64,000 nt of DNA, from NCBI GenBank assembly GCA_009801085.1, contig VNWV01000007.1:1736001-1800000 (forward strand), given 5' to 3'. This document shows, piece after piece, positions 11,367-22,606 of this stretch. The stretch comes from Lasiodiplodia sp. COLG20. Its lineage: Eukaryota > Ascomycota > Dothideomycetes > Botryosphaeriales > Botryosphaeriaceae. How positions within the stretch are numbered: position 1 is the stretch's first letter; the number at the start of each line of letters is the position of its first letter. The notes beneath the pieces are model-generated. The model was not told the DNA's origin. It worked only from the letters and a program-made list of their open reading frames with translations, and made no database searches. The position numbers were made by a program, and so were the translations under genes.

Positions 11367-12440
11367 GGGAGAAAGTGGTGGATAGATGCGTTCGAATAGA
11401 GGGACCGTTTAAGATGTCATTGCTTCCTTTCATTTACGTTGTCTTTGGAATATTGTATCCTGATTCCCGCATGGCCGAAGCAAAGTTCGAGAGATGGAAG
11501 TTTAGCATCCCCTTCAGATCATCGTTTTCCCCCGTCAATCGACCCTATCGTAGCCTTTGAAGATCTGAGCCTTTTTGTTCTTCTTCAACAGGACCCAGCC
11601 CAGCCTAGCGCAGCTCGAGCGCTTCACTCAGACTCAGGCTTGTTGCACTTGCACTCGCACAGGCCGCAGAACCTGTCGGTGTTGTGCTTGACGTGGCAGT
11701 ACGACTCCAGGCAGAACTCCTCCGAGACTTTCGCCATCTCCTTCGCACAGAAGGCGATACAGGTCGTCTTGCCGGTCGCCTAATCAAAAGGTGACTGCAT
11801 TGATGTTAGCGTATCCATTTCGTTGGAGAAATTATTCCCCGACACCTCCTGCCAAACGCTAGAAATCATTCTTCACATTACGGCGTTATATTTCCCCCTG
11901 TTAGGTCTTCTACTGCTCTTTCGCTTTCTAGGAATGTTCAATGGCACTTTGAAAGAGGAAGTACAGTGCTCAAGCAATTGTATTTGATTTTTATCCATAG
12001 GAATCTTCTGTTCCGAAATATTTCGGGAATTTTACGTTTGATTGCAAGGGGTGGGCCACGGGCTGATATACGTGCAGACCGTAGCTTTCGCGTCGAGCAA
12101 GATATATCTATAGATTTTCAACGAAGTCATGGCCAAGGCCAGTGAGAATTTGGAAAGTGATTGATTGTAGATCAGCTTTGGAGTACCTTTCCGTCCAGGC
12201 GGCCCGATCCGTTGACGAACGGTGAGCAATGAAGCGTGGGGGCGACGTGCAGCAGGGATGCTGCCCCGCTTCTTCGCCTACGGATGCCATAAAAACCACA
12301 ATTCGCGTCACACAGTGGCAGTTACCTACAAGCTTGAACATCCCGCCGGCACATCTCCCACCCTGCATCCCAGCATCCTAGCCGAGAAAAGCGCAGCTCC
12401 CCCGATTGACCCTGGCCACCAACTACGCTGAGAGAGAGCA
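11367..12440. other. Intergenic, holds one orphan Cys-rich exon
   Basis: Apart from the minus-strand exon at 11624-11779, I see no coding signal. The part from 11800 to 12110 is visibly AT-richer than the flanks. The nitrilase promoter must lie in 12100-12440. Confidence 0.45.
11624..11779 (-). CDS. Orphan 3' exon of a Cys-rich small protein
   Basis: On the minus strand this 156-bp block encodes 51 residues ending at a TGA, with eight cysteines spaced as TCIAFC, EFC, SYC, FCGLCECKC. Its codons strongly prefer G/C at the third position, as in confirmed genes here. It is preceded by a good acceptor (TTTTGATTAG) and a branch-point-like CTAAC about 30 bp upstream, so it looks like the last exon of a spliced gene. 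I could not find an upstream exon with a signal peptide in the following 650 bp, so the gene is either incomplete, has an unusual first exon, or is a decayed relic. The cysteine density resembles small secreted effector-like proteins, but secretion is not shown. Confidence 0.45.
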   Translation of the reverse strand, partial: ATGKTTCIAFCAKEMAKVSEEFCLESYCHVKHNTDRFCGLCECKCNKPESE

Positions 12441-13665
12441 ATGGCTTCATCATCTTCAGCCGCCGTCCCCCGAATGAAGCTGAAAGCCGCCGCCGTGCAC
12501 GCGGCCCCGGTATTCATGGACAAAAAATCAACCACAGCCAAAGTCGTGCGGATCATCGAAGAGGCGGGCAAGCAGGGCATCAAGCTTCTCGGCTTCCCCG
12601 AGACGTTCATTCCCGGCTACCCGGTATGTTCCCTTTTTTTTTTTTTTCCCTGTAAACCTGTGAGCCGTAATTAACTGGCGCGCATAGTATTTCTGCGAGG
12701 CCTACCCACCTATACAACAGGTGGGCGCGCTGGCCAAGTACGCCGAAGAAAGCGTGGTGTGCGACGAGAACGACGCGAGCATGCGGAGCGTGCAAGCGGC
12801 GTGCCGCACGGCAGGCGTGACCGTCAGCCTGGGCGTGTCGGAACGTATGCATGGGGGCTACACGCTGTTCAACTCGCAGGTCATCGTCGATGCGGACGGG
12901 GCGATCCTGGGCGTGCACCGCAAACTACAGCCCACGTACGCCGAGCGCTTCGTCTGGGCTCAGGGCGGCGGCTGGAGCTTGCGGGTTGTCAGGCCCAAGC
13001 TCAATGGTGGTGGCGGCGGCGGCGGCAGTGATGATGATGGTAGTGGTGGTGGCGGTGCCTACAACCTCGGTGGCCTCTGCTGCTGGGAGAACACGCTCAA
13101 CGGCGCGCGCCAGGCACTCATCGACCAGAACCAGCACGTCCACGTGGGCGCCTGGCCGGCGCTGTCGACGATGCGTGGCTTCGAGCCCGTGGCCGACGCG
13201 CAGATCGAGGCGTTGATGAAGACGCACGCGCTGACCGCTCAAGCCTTTGTGCTAACCGCATCTAATTACGTCGACCAGCAGTGCCTGGACTGGATGGAGG
13301 CGAATCTGGGGCAACAGGACTTCGTCAAGGCTGGCGGGGGTTGGTCGGCTGTCATCCATCCCTTTTGCTCTTTCTTAGCCGGTCCGCATACCGGCTCTGA
13401 GGAGAAGCTTGTCACAGCTGAGTTAGACTTCAAGGATCTGGGTCCTGTGAAGGTGTGGATTGATGGGAACGGCCACTACAAGCGTCCTGAAATTCTTGAT
13501 TTCAGTTTCAACAAGAAGCCGTTGTGGCCTGATGAGGGCGTCACCCCAGAGCCTACGCAGAGAGAAGCTTCGAACGTACCAAAGAACGACAAAGCAGAGC
13601 GGGACCGAGTCATTCCCGAAGGGTTCGAGGCAGCATGGAGCAGAACTCGTGGATTTGACCGGTGA
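12441..13665 (+). CDS. Nitrilase-superfamily hydrolase with Gly/Asp insertion
   Basis: Carbon-nitrogen hydrolase (nitrilase branch) that would act on an organic nitrile or cyanide-type substrate. Exons 12441-12623 and 12688-13665 give 386 residues; the 64-bp intron carries a T13 run. The catalytic triad is visible: E54 in GFPETFIPGYP, K140 in VHRKLQPTYAER and C193 in GGLCCWEN. GYTLFNSQVIVDADGAILG and GHYKRPEILDF are also family-typical. Residues about 168-184 are a Gly/Ser/Asp run encoded by GGN/GAT repeats (13006-13056), placed just before the catalytic Cys strand, which is unusual. It converges with the alpha/beta hydrolase downstream (281 bp between stops). Nitrilase versus cyanide hydratase cannot be settled by eye. 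Confidence 0.9.
13006..13056 (+). repeat. Gly/Asp codon repeat inside nitrilase
   Basis: A run of GGN codons interrupted by AGT and GAT codons encodes a 17-residue Gly/Ser/Asp tract inside the nitrilase gene. It keeps the reading frame and lies about 9 residues before the catalytic cysteine. Confidence 0.8.
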
Positions 13666-13946
13666 ATGCTTATAATGGCCCTGGTATTCAGTTTAAGGGC
13701 TAGAACTGTGAAGTGTTCATGCTCAAGTCCACGTTTGGCACCGGCTGCCAAAACAGTCAGTCGGTCGATCATGTATCGCAACATCACCAAACCCCCGCAG
13801 TCATCAGGATCAAGAAGGCGGAATAGTTTGCATCCTGCATTTCAAGCGTATCATCATTTTTGCTTGCATAAACTCTATATACAATTGCTTCTTACAATTC
13901 TTACAATATTCTTTTCCACCAGGCACCAAACTCCCACAAATAGCGC

Positions 13947-14822
13947 CTATGCAGCGATAAAGTCTTCAATCTTCTGCGAAAACTGGGCAGGGTCCTGGAC
14001 AGGGGCGAAGTGGCTAACACCAGTCATCATGACCAGCTTGCTGCCGGAAATGACCGAGTTCAAGTGCTCAGGAACAGCGAGGTTGACGGCCTCGTCGTGG
14101 TCAGCACCGGATATGGTGACCTTGGCGCCGTTGATCTTGGCGAGATCGGCGTCGGTCCAGGTGGGCAGCGTGGCCTCGAGCGTGCCGACCTTGGTGGCGA
14201 AGTCCTTGAAGTCGGCCGAAGGCTGCAGCTGGGCGTACTCGGTGCCGCAGCGCGACACGAACTCGGAGTAGATGGCCGTGTCGGTGAAGGTGGCGTTGGT
14301 GTCGGAGAAGCTCTGGAAGCCGGCGAAGACGAAGGCCTTGGAGATGGAGGCCGAGATGGTGCTGTCCAGCAGGCCGGCGAGCGTCGTCGCGGCGCCGTCG
14401 GACCAGCCCACCCACAGGGCCTCGTTGACGCCCTCGGCCTTGAGCAGGTCGTAGGTATCCTTGGCAAACATCTCGAACGTGAACTTGTCGTTGGCGCCGT
14501 ATGTGCTCCTGCCGTGGCCGCGGCGGTCTACGGCAATGACGTAGTGCTTCTTCGAGACGGAGCTGATGACATCGCCAAAGTAGGCAGAGTATCCAAGACC
14601 ACCGTGGATGAAGACTACAGGGGTGCCGCCTGCAGCCTCATTGTACTTCTGGAACCAAAGTTCCACGCCGTTGATGGCTGCCTTAGCATTGCTGATAGGA
14701 GCAGGCAGGGCCGGGGTGGCGGGCAGCGTAGTCCAGGCCTCGCTTTGCCTGGCAGCCAGAGGAGATGCCTGCACAAGGCCAGAGATGGCGAGGAGGGGAA
14801 GAAGAAGAGCCTTGGCAGCCAT
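13947..14822 (-). CDS. Secreted alpha/beta hydrolase
   Basis: Single exon, 291 residues, with a clear signal peptide (MAAKALLLPLLAISGLVQAS) when started at ATG 14822. The frame is open further upstream, but that would bury the signal peptide. The alpha/beta hydrolase features are the oxyanion region FIHGGLG (71-77), the strand VIAVDRRGHGRS, the nucleophile elbow GWSDG with S141, an acid in GADHD (D241 or D243) and H271 in GVSHFAP. The substrate is unknown; serine esterases, lipases and epoxide-hydrolase-like enzymes share this layout. A TATA-like GCATAAAAGG lies about 80 bp upstream. It is transcribed toward the nitrilase gene. Confidence 0.88.
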   Translation of the reverse strand: MAAKALLLPLLAISGLVQASPLAARQSEAWTTLPATPALPAPISNAKAAINGVELWFQKYNEAAGGTPVVFIHGGLGYSAYFGDVISSVSKKHYVIAVDRRGHGRSTYGANDKFTFEMFAKDTYDLLKAEGVNEALWVGWSDGAATTLAGLLDSTISASISKAFVFAGFQSFSDTNATFTDTAIYSEFVSRCGTEYAQLQPSADFKDFATKVGTLEATLPTWTDADLAKINGAKVTISGADHDEAVNLAVPEHLNSVISGSKLVMMTGVSHFAPVQDPAQFSQKIEDFIAA

Positions 14823-15498
14823 TGTGATGAAAGTAGGTTCAAACGAAAGGCAATCACTGAGCTTGAGTGTAAAGATGATCTTCGTGCGGGTTCCTGCGTG
14901 CCTTTTATGCAACTTACCGACTCAGTTGTGATTTAGGCGAGCTATTGTAGGACATGTTAACAGAGCTAGACGGTGAGCACGTATAGGGAGCAAGCATTCT
15001 AGCGACTGTTTTAATTTCGCACGGTGTTCGCATGGTCGTATCGCAAGGCAAAGGGGTGTACGTGCGACACTGGCTTCCGCAGGCATCCGTTGCTGGCCTT
15101 ACAGGGCTGCGGCGGATCATCCGCCCGAGCTGGGGTAAAGTCCCCATGCGGAGAGGCAGAGGAATATCTCTCGGAAAGGCGAAGGCGCGTTTGAATCTGC
15201 TTTTTTTGCCATCATGTCGGATGTTGTAGGTAAAAGAGAGAGGAAGGCGGAACCGTTGCACGAGTCGAGATGGCCGGTTAGCGCCACCAAGAGGCTTGCG
15301 ACTGACTGGGGTCCGCCGCACCGCTGACTCCGTCTCACAGCCCAGATGTTTCCTGCTTGGGATGTCGACCTTGACTCTCCAAAGTGCGCAATTCATGCGA
15401 TACGCTGCCCAAACTCTCCCGCCAGCCAGCCTCGATGGGGCATTCTCACCTCGAACCACCTGATATCCCAATGACCACGCCCCGCAGGACCCCCACTC
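14823..15498. other. Intergenic between two minus-strand genes
   Basis: Promoter side of the secreted hydrolase and 3' side of the PRXL2-like gene. A TATA-like element is at 14901-14910. The remaining open frames are short and unconvincing. Confidence 0.5.
14901..14910 (-). promoter_or_regulatory. TATA-like box of the secreted hydrolase
   Basis: GCATAAAAGG on the minus strand, about 79 bp before the ATG at 14822. The spacing suits a fungal core promoter, but it is only a motif match. Confidence 0.35.
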
Positions 15499-16226
15499 TC
15501 ACAGGCTTGCCTTTGGCTGCTGCTGCTGCTCCCTCAACGCCTTGACCGCCTGCCCAAAGTCCGGCACGTCATCCGCCTGCCTCGCCGGCCCGCCCCACCT
15601 GACAACGCCCTCGCCGTCGACGGCGAACGAGCCGGCCGTCTGCCAGCGGTTGCCGCTCTCGGTCGGCCGGTTCCAGATGCCCTCGTCGCGGCCGAGGCGG
15701 TAGACCGAGTACATGCTCCACGGGCTCAGGACGTGCCACAGCGACGACACGCCCAGCCCCCACTGCGCGAACACGTCGCGCTCCGCGTCGACGACCAGCT
15801 CCACCGCCCCCGTGATGCCGATGCCGCCGCCGCCGCTGCCGCCACCGCTCAGCGAGTCGAGCCAGCGCTCCGTCGACGCCTGGTCGCTGTGCGAGACGGC
15901 CACGAACCGCACGTCCGCGTTGCCCGATGCCGCTTCGCGGAGCCTGCGGAACGTCTTTTCGGCGACTGCGGGGGGCGACGCGTTTGCTAGTTAGCATTTT
16001 ACTTTCTGCGGTGGGGGGTTTGGAAAAAACAAAATATATTGGAATCATGGTTGCACATACAGGGGCACCCGCAGTGCCGTAGGAACGTCACAACCACAGG
16101 CTTGCCGTCAGCGCCTGGGACGGGTAACCGCTCTGATGAAGGAGCTTTGGATCCGATGGCTGGCACTTCATTGGTTTTCTTGGCCTCCGGAGAGAGCCAG
16201 GACGTCAGTTCCTGCTGGAAGGTCAT
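15499..16226 (-). CDS. PRXL2/AhpC-TSA-like thioredoxin-fold protein
   Basis: Peroxiredoxin-like protein, probably an antioxidant or redox factor. The coding sequence joins 16061-16226 and 15499-15965 on the minus strand and gives 210 residues. Splicing recreates VVVTFLRHCGCPFAEKTFRRL, whose C52-G-C54-P-F is the redox-active position of the AhpC/TSA-related PRXL2 (AAED1) group. It is followed by FVAVSHSDQAS and, near the end, AGSFAVDGEGVVRWGGPARQADD, both typical of this group. Residues 95-103 form a Gly-rich insertion (SGGGSGGGG) after the helix WLDSL. The length fits the family. It lies upstream of, and on the same strand as, the secreted hydrolase. Confidence 0.82.
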
Positions 16227-16912
16227 GCTTACTGAGATGTGAAAGCTGTCATACGATGCGAATCAAAGCAGAACTCGAAGAGCACGGCGCGGTGGGGAAC
16301 ATTGCAAGGGCGCATGACGAACCTCGCCATGACGTCGGCGAAACTCGCCCAACTGCGGAAACTTGCTATATTTGGTTAGCCATCTCCGGTGTCCGCTCCC
16401 TTCTTCCTAACGACATGTCACACAGCTCATAATGTAGTAAGTGGTGATAGGATTAAGTCGACCAGGTCTCACTTTCCATCGAGACAGATTAACTGCAAGC
16501 TAGCCACAGCCAACGGGTATACGTCCGCTTGAATTGGCTTTCCACTCGGCACCTCTGTCGCCGATACAAGAGCAACAGCAGCAATGCAAACTACAGTCCA
16601 AAGTAAAGGATAATAATGAATAATAAAAGAGCCGTTTCCGGTCATGGGTATGAGTTCTGTGCGTCAAACGGTGGCAGGAGTCGTGGGCCAAGAGCAGCTT
16701 CGACTCCCGAAGCAACGGGGCAAATGAATGAGACTTCGCCAGGGAGACCTGGTAGCGTGGGTCGATCCCCCGCAAGAAGGTTAGAAAGGTTTAGCAACAA
16801 GCGCGCGGCAGAAATGCCTCTTGTATAGGAAATCACACAAGGATTATTGACACGCTTTTGTTCAGTCAACAACATGCTTGATTGACCAGCCCATCTAGTC
16901 CGGAAGGTGCGA
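16227..16912. other. Intergenic
   Basis: Between the stop of the universal-stress-protein gene and the start of the PRXL2-like gene, both on the minus strand. No supported gene, RNA or repeat is seen. Confidence 0.5.
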
Positions 16913-19031
16913 TTAGTCGATTTTGGCTGAGGCCAGCTTTGATGCTGGGTTCGAGAGCACATTTGACAGGCGCAAGTTGCCGCGCTTGTATTTGCTGTGC
17001 TTGCGTAGTCGTTTCCGTGCTACCATGACTGGAACAGACGACTTGGTGACCAGGTAATTACTGAAAGAGCCGAGAAGGACACTATGAGAATGCTAGGTCA
17101 GCCAAAGGCTCACTCGGAACGATTTGATGGAACTTACCCCTTCAGCGCGCTGCGACCTCGCGATCCAAGAATGACAAGCGTTGGGTCCATGAAATCGATC
17201 TAAAACACAAAGTTAGGACTGGATCCTCTACCCCGCGTCGTAGAATTGCGTACCACTTCAGTAATCATGTGTTTCGGGCTCCTGCAGTGGAACACTTCAA
17301 TGACGGCCCGAACCTGGAGCTTCGTTTTCCGAAGTAGCGAGACGATGCGATCGCTCACTTCCATCGTGGCATGCCAGCGCTCACGCTCTGCCTGGTCCAT
17401 GTTTGCCAGATCGGGTTCCGGCTGATCCTGCTCATTGTCATCAGTGGGGCGGAAACTCTGATGCAACGGCGATGGCCCTAGGCTCTGGTGGCGGCTCTTC
17501 GGCTTCGGACGCCCGTCATCAATCACGCGCTGGTTGTGCGAGAGAGTCTTGACAAGACTAGCAGTGTCACGCATCATCTGAGCGCCCTCACCAATACCAA
17601 TCGCCCCAGACTCGCCTCCAGTACCAATTTCCTCGTCCACAGCATACACAGCGAGAAGCGTGTCGCCATCGCGCAGAACAGTGCCGATGGTCCATTCAAG
17701 CGCGTAGGCTGCTTCCTCGCTGAGGTCGGTTGCGACAAGATACATGCGTTGGCGACGCAAGCCCCTCTCTGCCTCTCTTTGCATTCCGGAATAGTCGCCG
17801 CGGATAATTTGACGGATGCATCTGTGAGCTGCAGGCGTTGAATGGATTGGCGACATGGTCATGGCCATCCGTTGGGCGCGTTTGATCTCTGAGATGTCTT
17901 GCTCTGTGTCCGAGGTCATCGGCGTCGACATGCCTGATCCGCCCGCATCGAAGTTCGTTGTCGGATGGACTCCCTTCTTTTTCTGTGTCATCTTCTCGCC
18001 ATTTGGACCTGTGACTGTGACCGTAGGCTCCAGCAAGGACCTAACTTTGTACTCGCTAGACGTTTTTCCTGTGCACATGGGTCAGAGTTTACATAGGCTG
18101 GCACATGCCATCACTTACGGTCTTCCTCGGCGGCTGCAAGCAAGCTCTTCGGGAGCTTGTCTTTGATATCTGTGTTATTGGTGCTTCTTCGGCGTCGCCT
18201 GCCTCTGCCTTCGCCTTCATCGCCAGAATCAAGATCCGAGTCGTCGTCGTCGCTGCTCTCGATAGCGTCGTCGTCGTCATCATCGGCATAATAATCTTTC
18301 TCCAGACGCACACCACCACCTGGGATTATAGTTTCGCCTCTCGTAGGGTCCGATCCTTTCCTAGATGGCAAAGAAGCCAGGCTACCACCAGAACGAAGGA
18401 GGGCCGCGTCAGACAATCTGCGATATGCACTATTCATGTCGATGGATCTTCCAGATTCCGTAACATACTTTGATGGGTCGACCATGAAATTGCTGTTGCG
18501 GTACATTCTTCCAGGAGAATCAGTCCGGAGGCGGGCGGCAGGAGACTTGGATTTGCTTTTTCCCATGATGCCTGTGGAGTTGCGTCGGCTGAGGTCCTTG
18601 CTGCCGCTTCCTGAACCAAATACGGTTGCCATGGCGCGCTGCTTACCTTTTTTCCCACCTTGTGTGACGCGCTTCGGCACGCGTGAATCGATGGATGGGA
18701 GCATGTTGAATGAATAGGCATCCTCGGGGGCGGTGCTGCCGCCAGCCAAGGGGCTGCGGGCTCTCCTGGCGCCGGGGGCGGGCGAAGACGCCTTCAGGCT
18801 GGCCTGGCGGAATTCCTCCTCCCGCTTCTTGCGCTTTTCTTCCTTCTCCTGGTCCGAAGGGAGAATGAACTTGGCCGTGTGCTTGTCGCCAATGTCCAGC
18901 ATGCTGCGCACGGGGGATTGCGCGCCGCCAGGACTGCTTGCTCGCGAATGCGACGCGCGCCCGCGATTGATCCCCTCCAAAATGTCCATGACGGCCCGAC
19001 GCTCCTCGTCGAGCGCGGATTCGAGCGACAT
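16913..19031 (-). CDS. Long universal stress protein (UspA family)
   Basis: Four exons on the minus strand (18119-19031, 17254-18068, 17138-17199, 16913-17081) give 652 residues. The first roughly 400 residues are predicted disordered: Ser/Arg-rich, with an acidic Asp run (DDDDDD..SSDDDDSD) followed by a basic RRRRR stretch. The UspA domain begins near R412 (RMYLVATDLSEEAAYALEWT) and ends near residue 620. It carries the ATP-binding pattern G-2x-G-9x-G-S as G588-S-R-G...GS in LVILGSRGRSALKG. The last three introns all fall in the domain and every phase is consistent. Fungal proteins of this layout are common but their substrate or partner is not known; ATP binding and a stress role are family inference. 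Confidence 0.9.
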
Positions 19032-20696
19032 GGTTGCGGGCGTTGGGTGCGGGCGGAATGTGGGAGTGGCGATGTTCGAGGGGCAGCGAGCGTGGTCGCA
19101 AGGGCGGCGCGGTAGAGGATCGCGGTCGGGAGGGCGTCGAAGTGAGTGGGGGAGCGTTGGGTTGGCGAGGCGGTTGGAGGAGAGGTTTCAGTCGACAGCC
19201 TCAAGATGGCTGCAGGGATGTGAGCTCTGGGGCGGTGGGCGCCAGCTGGTCAGGGTCGCAGGGGAGAGCCCGTGGGTAGGACCGAATGTGGAGAAAAAAT
19301 GGGCCACTGGCGACCTGTCCGGCTTCAAACAGGATCGGGTGAGGTGCTCTGGCAGGGTTGGGGTCTGATAATCGAAGATGGCGCTGTGTCGGTCGTATCC
19401 GAGAGTGCTAGCGGGCGCAGCGGTGTTGGTGAGGTTTTGTCTGTCGACAGGGGAGGTGGCAGGACGGGAGGAAGACCAAGATGCGAGCGGTTGCTGAGCG
19501 AAGGCAATGGAGGAGCTCATGCGGGCCTTGGCGCGAGGCTTTGGGGTGCGTCACCGGCTGAGCTCGAATTCCCGCTCGACGCTCAAAGGGTCCCCAAGGC
19601 TGTGCACCGGTGCCGGAAGCTTATCCAGTGAGCGCGCGTGCTTCCTTGCGACGCAGCCTATGGTAGCCACACGCCCTTCTGCATGCGCGATGAATCGCGC
19701 TTGGCGCCCAGGCTGCTGCGAAACCATCCGCACGCTGCGCTCGCCTCAGCCACCCTCACTGGCTCGCTTGCCACATCACATGTTGCGCTGCATCCAGCGT
19801 CGCAAGACCGTCTTCCGACTTTTCCTGCCGGCCACCCGTTGGCGGTTTGCAAGACGGGTGCAAGGCAACTTCTTCCGCCCAGCACGTGCTCCAGGTCCGT
19901 CGCGTGAGTCTTGATCAGGCACAGAGTGCCATTGACGAATCAAAAGTACCGCCAGCCGAGCTAGACCGCGTGGTCGGCTCCGGTTCTCATCTCATCACCC
20001 AGGCCCGAGTGCCCGTGGGGGCCCGGTGCGGCTACTGCGTGACCGTGGCGCATCCAGAAACCATCATACCGCTCTTCGCCGCATGCCAATCGCCATGCGC
20101 GACCAACTTCTGCATGAGATGGACATATCAGAACCTGCACGTCCGCCCGCTACATGCTCCCGAGTCTCCCACTTCGCGCTCCCCTTGGGGCCCCGACACC
20201 CCGCATCGATCAAGGAACAAGCCTGGTCGCCTCCGCATTCCCTGCGGCTAATCGTCGGCTCGTCCAGCTGTGATCTTATTCTCCGCTTCTCGACATCGGG
20301 AATGCCGGCGCTTGTCAAAAAACAGTACCGGAACTCGGTCGTCACTTGCGTCCTCGGCTTCTTCCACTCTCGACGATTCGATTCTCGGCACTTTATAAGG
20401 CGAGGCGGGCGATGCTCTCCCCACAGTCCCACCTCCCCGCGCTGTTCGATGCCAACCCGGTATTAGTGCCGTCTGTGCAGCTGCCGCTCCTCTGGCACGA
20501 TGTAACTGCCCGGCTATTTCCCGCCCAATGTGGTAGGAAATGCCGCCCTCACGGTACCTTTGCTCGAGAAGCGCGCCATCCGAGTAATTTACTCTGTCAT
20601 AGAATGACGGAGGCGGCGCTCTCTGCCACGGAGCGTTGACATTTAAAGACGTGATACAAAGTCCTTTTTCCATTCGTGCACATTTGAAGCTTCGCC
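19032..20696. other. Divergent intergenic region, USP and GH1 promoters
   Basis: A 1.67-kb region between divergent start codons. It is G/C-rich near the stress-protein gene. A TTTATAAGG sequence near 20391-20399 and a TTTAAAG near 20643 are the only TATA-like motifs I noticed on the GH1 side. The open frames here overlap on both strands and show no family resemblance. Confidence 0.45.
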
Positions 20697-22606
20697 ATGT
20701 CTTTGCTTTTGCTACTCAGCTGCAGCGCTGTTGCGCTCGCACAGCAGGTCTATGTGTCTGCTGATGGTCCTGCTCAATGCACCGCAAGCCAGACTTATTC
20801 TGCGACTTACGCTTCTCCGACCTATGCCTTCAGCAACTTTTCGTTCACGCAAACGGAGACGGTCCGGACCGCTACCTCAGTCAAGTCTGCGCCAGTCACG
20901 ACTTACGCCCCGCCATACGCATCCCTCAGCCACCTGGTTCCAGATCTGAGTACAACGACATGGGGAAACTGGGATCCTAATGCCACGGCAACTGCCACCG
21001 ATACCGCCGACCCTTACGGACAGGCTGCGTGGTCTGCTTTATGGGAACATGCCAGTCTCGCCAACTTTACCTTCAGAGGTCTTTACTCAACAACCGTCTC
21101 CCCAACTCCGGTGCCTACTAGTGAACTTGTTCTGCCCCCTCCAGAATACTTCACTCCCCAGGACTGCTCTTACTTCCCAGACGACTTCATGTTCGGAGTT
21201 GCAGGCTCCGCTTCCCAGATCGAAGGAGCCATCGCAGACGAAGGGAGAACACCCTCTCTGATGGAAATTCTGATCTCTCCTTCGACCGGAAAACCCACCA
21301 ACTACGTCACAAACGAGAACTACTACCTGTACAAGCAGGATATCGAGCGTCTGGCTGCTATGGGAGTCAAGTACTATTCTTTTACTATTCCGTGGTCCCG
21401 AATCTTGCCGTTCGTGCTTGAAGGCACCCCCCTCAACCAGCAAGGCCTCGACCACTACGACGATCTCATTAATTTCGTCCTTGAGAAGGGAATGCAGCCG
21501 ACTGTCACCCTAATCCACTTCGACACGCCTCTGCAGTTCTACGGAAACAACTTGAGCACTGCTGCGGACCCTCCTCTTATTGGTTACACCAACGGAGCTT
21601 ATCAGAATGAGACGTTCGAGGATGCCTTCGTGAACTATGGCAAGATCGTCATGACTCACTTTGCTGACCGTGTTCCTGTCTGGTTCACTTTCAATGAGCC
21701 CTTACTCTATTGTGACAATGGCAAGAGTGTAAACACGGTGGTCAAAGCCCATGCCAGACTCTATCATTTCTATCACGAGGAGATTAACGGCACCGGCAAG
21801 GTTGGAATCAAGTTCAACGACAACTTTGGTGTACCACGCGACCCTCAGAATGCCTCGGATGTGGACGCCGCGAACCATTTCAACGAGTTTCAACTGGCAA
21901 CATTTGCCAACCCTATCTTCCTCGGGAAGGATTACCCCGAGGCCTTCAAGATGACAATCCCGGATTACGTGCCGCTCTCACAGGAGGATTTGGAATACAT
22001 CGGTGGTACATCAGGTGAGAAAGCAGTGCTTCCCCAGTCTGGCTTAGGGATGCTAAACTCCACACAGACTTCCTCGGCATCGATCCCTATACCGCGACAG
22101 TTGTCAGCCCGGCGCCTGATGGAATTGCGGTTTGCGCGGCCAACACATCCGACCCCCTCTTTCCCTACTGCGTCGAGCAATCAACCTTGACAAGCACCGG
22201 CTGGAACATCGGTTACCGTTCGCAGACCTACGTCTACATCACGCCCAAGTACCTGCGCACCTATCTGTCCTATCTGTGGAACACCTTCCAACACCCTGTC
22301 ATGATCACTGAGTTTGGCTACCCCGTTTTTGGCGAGGCGGACAAGGAAGATCTCTCAGACCAGTTGTACGACCTTCCTCGCAGCTACTACTACCTCTCCT
22401 TCATGAGTGAGGTGCTCAAGGCGATCTGGGAGGACAACGTCCACGTCCTCGGTGCGTTCGCGTGGAGCTTTGCCGATAACTGGGAATTTGGCGACTACGC
22501 GCAACAATTTGGCATTCAGGTCGTCAACCGTACAACGCAAGAGAGGTATTATAAGAAGAGTTTCTTCGATCTGGTAGATTTCGTGGCGGCGAGGACAAGG
22601 TCTTGA
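20697..22606 (+). CDS. Secreted GH1 beta-glucosidase
   Basis: Glycoside hydrolase family 1 enzyme, expected to hydrolyse beta-glucosides outside the cell. Exons 20697-22014 and 22068-22606 give 618 residues. A signal peptide (MSLLLLLSCSAVALA) is followed by a Thr/Ser/Tyr-rich N-terminal extension of about 140 residues. The GH1 barrel starts near FPDDFMFGVAGSASQIEGA, with WSRILPF as the next family block. The acid/base is E334 in TFNEPL and the nucleophile is E521 in MITEFGYPVF; WSFADNWEF near the end is the usual sugar-binding block. Splicing yields GGTSDFLGIDPYTA across the junction. The long extension is uncommon for classical GH1 enzymes but occurs in fungal secreted members. Confidence 0.92.

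Noticed and set aside
10390..11385. 331-codon Ser/Thr/Arg/Ala-rich open frame
   Set aside because: It overlaps the last exon of the multidomain gene in another frame and is a by-product of its G/C-rich codons; the FHA-like frame has clear motifs and correct splice phase.
14010..14936. 308-codon plus-strand frame opposite the secreted hydrolase
   Set aside because: It is antisense to a gene with a signal peptide and complete catalytic residues, and has a biased G/V/E/L composition.
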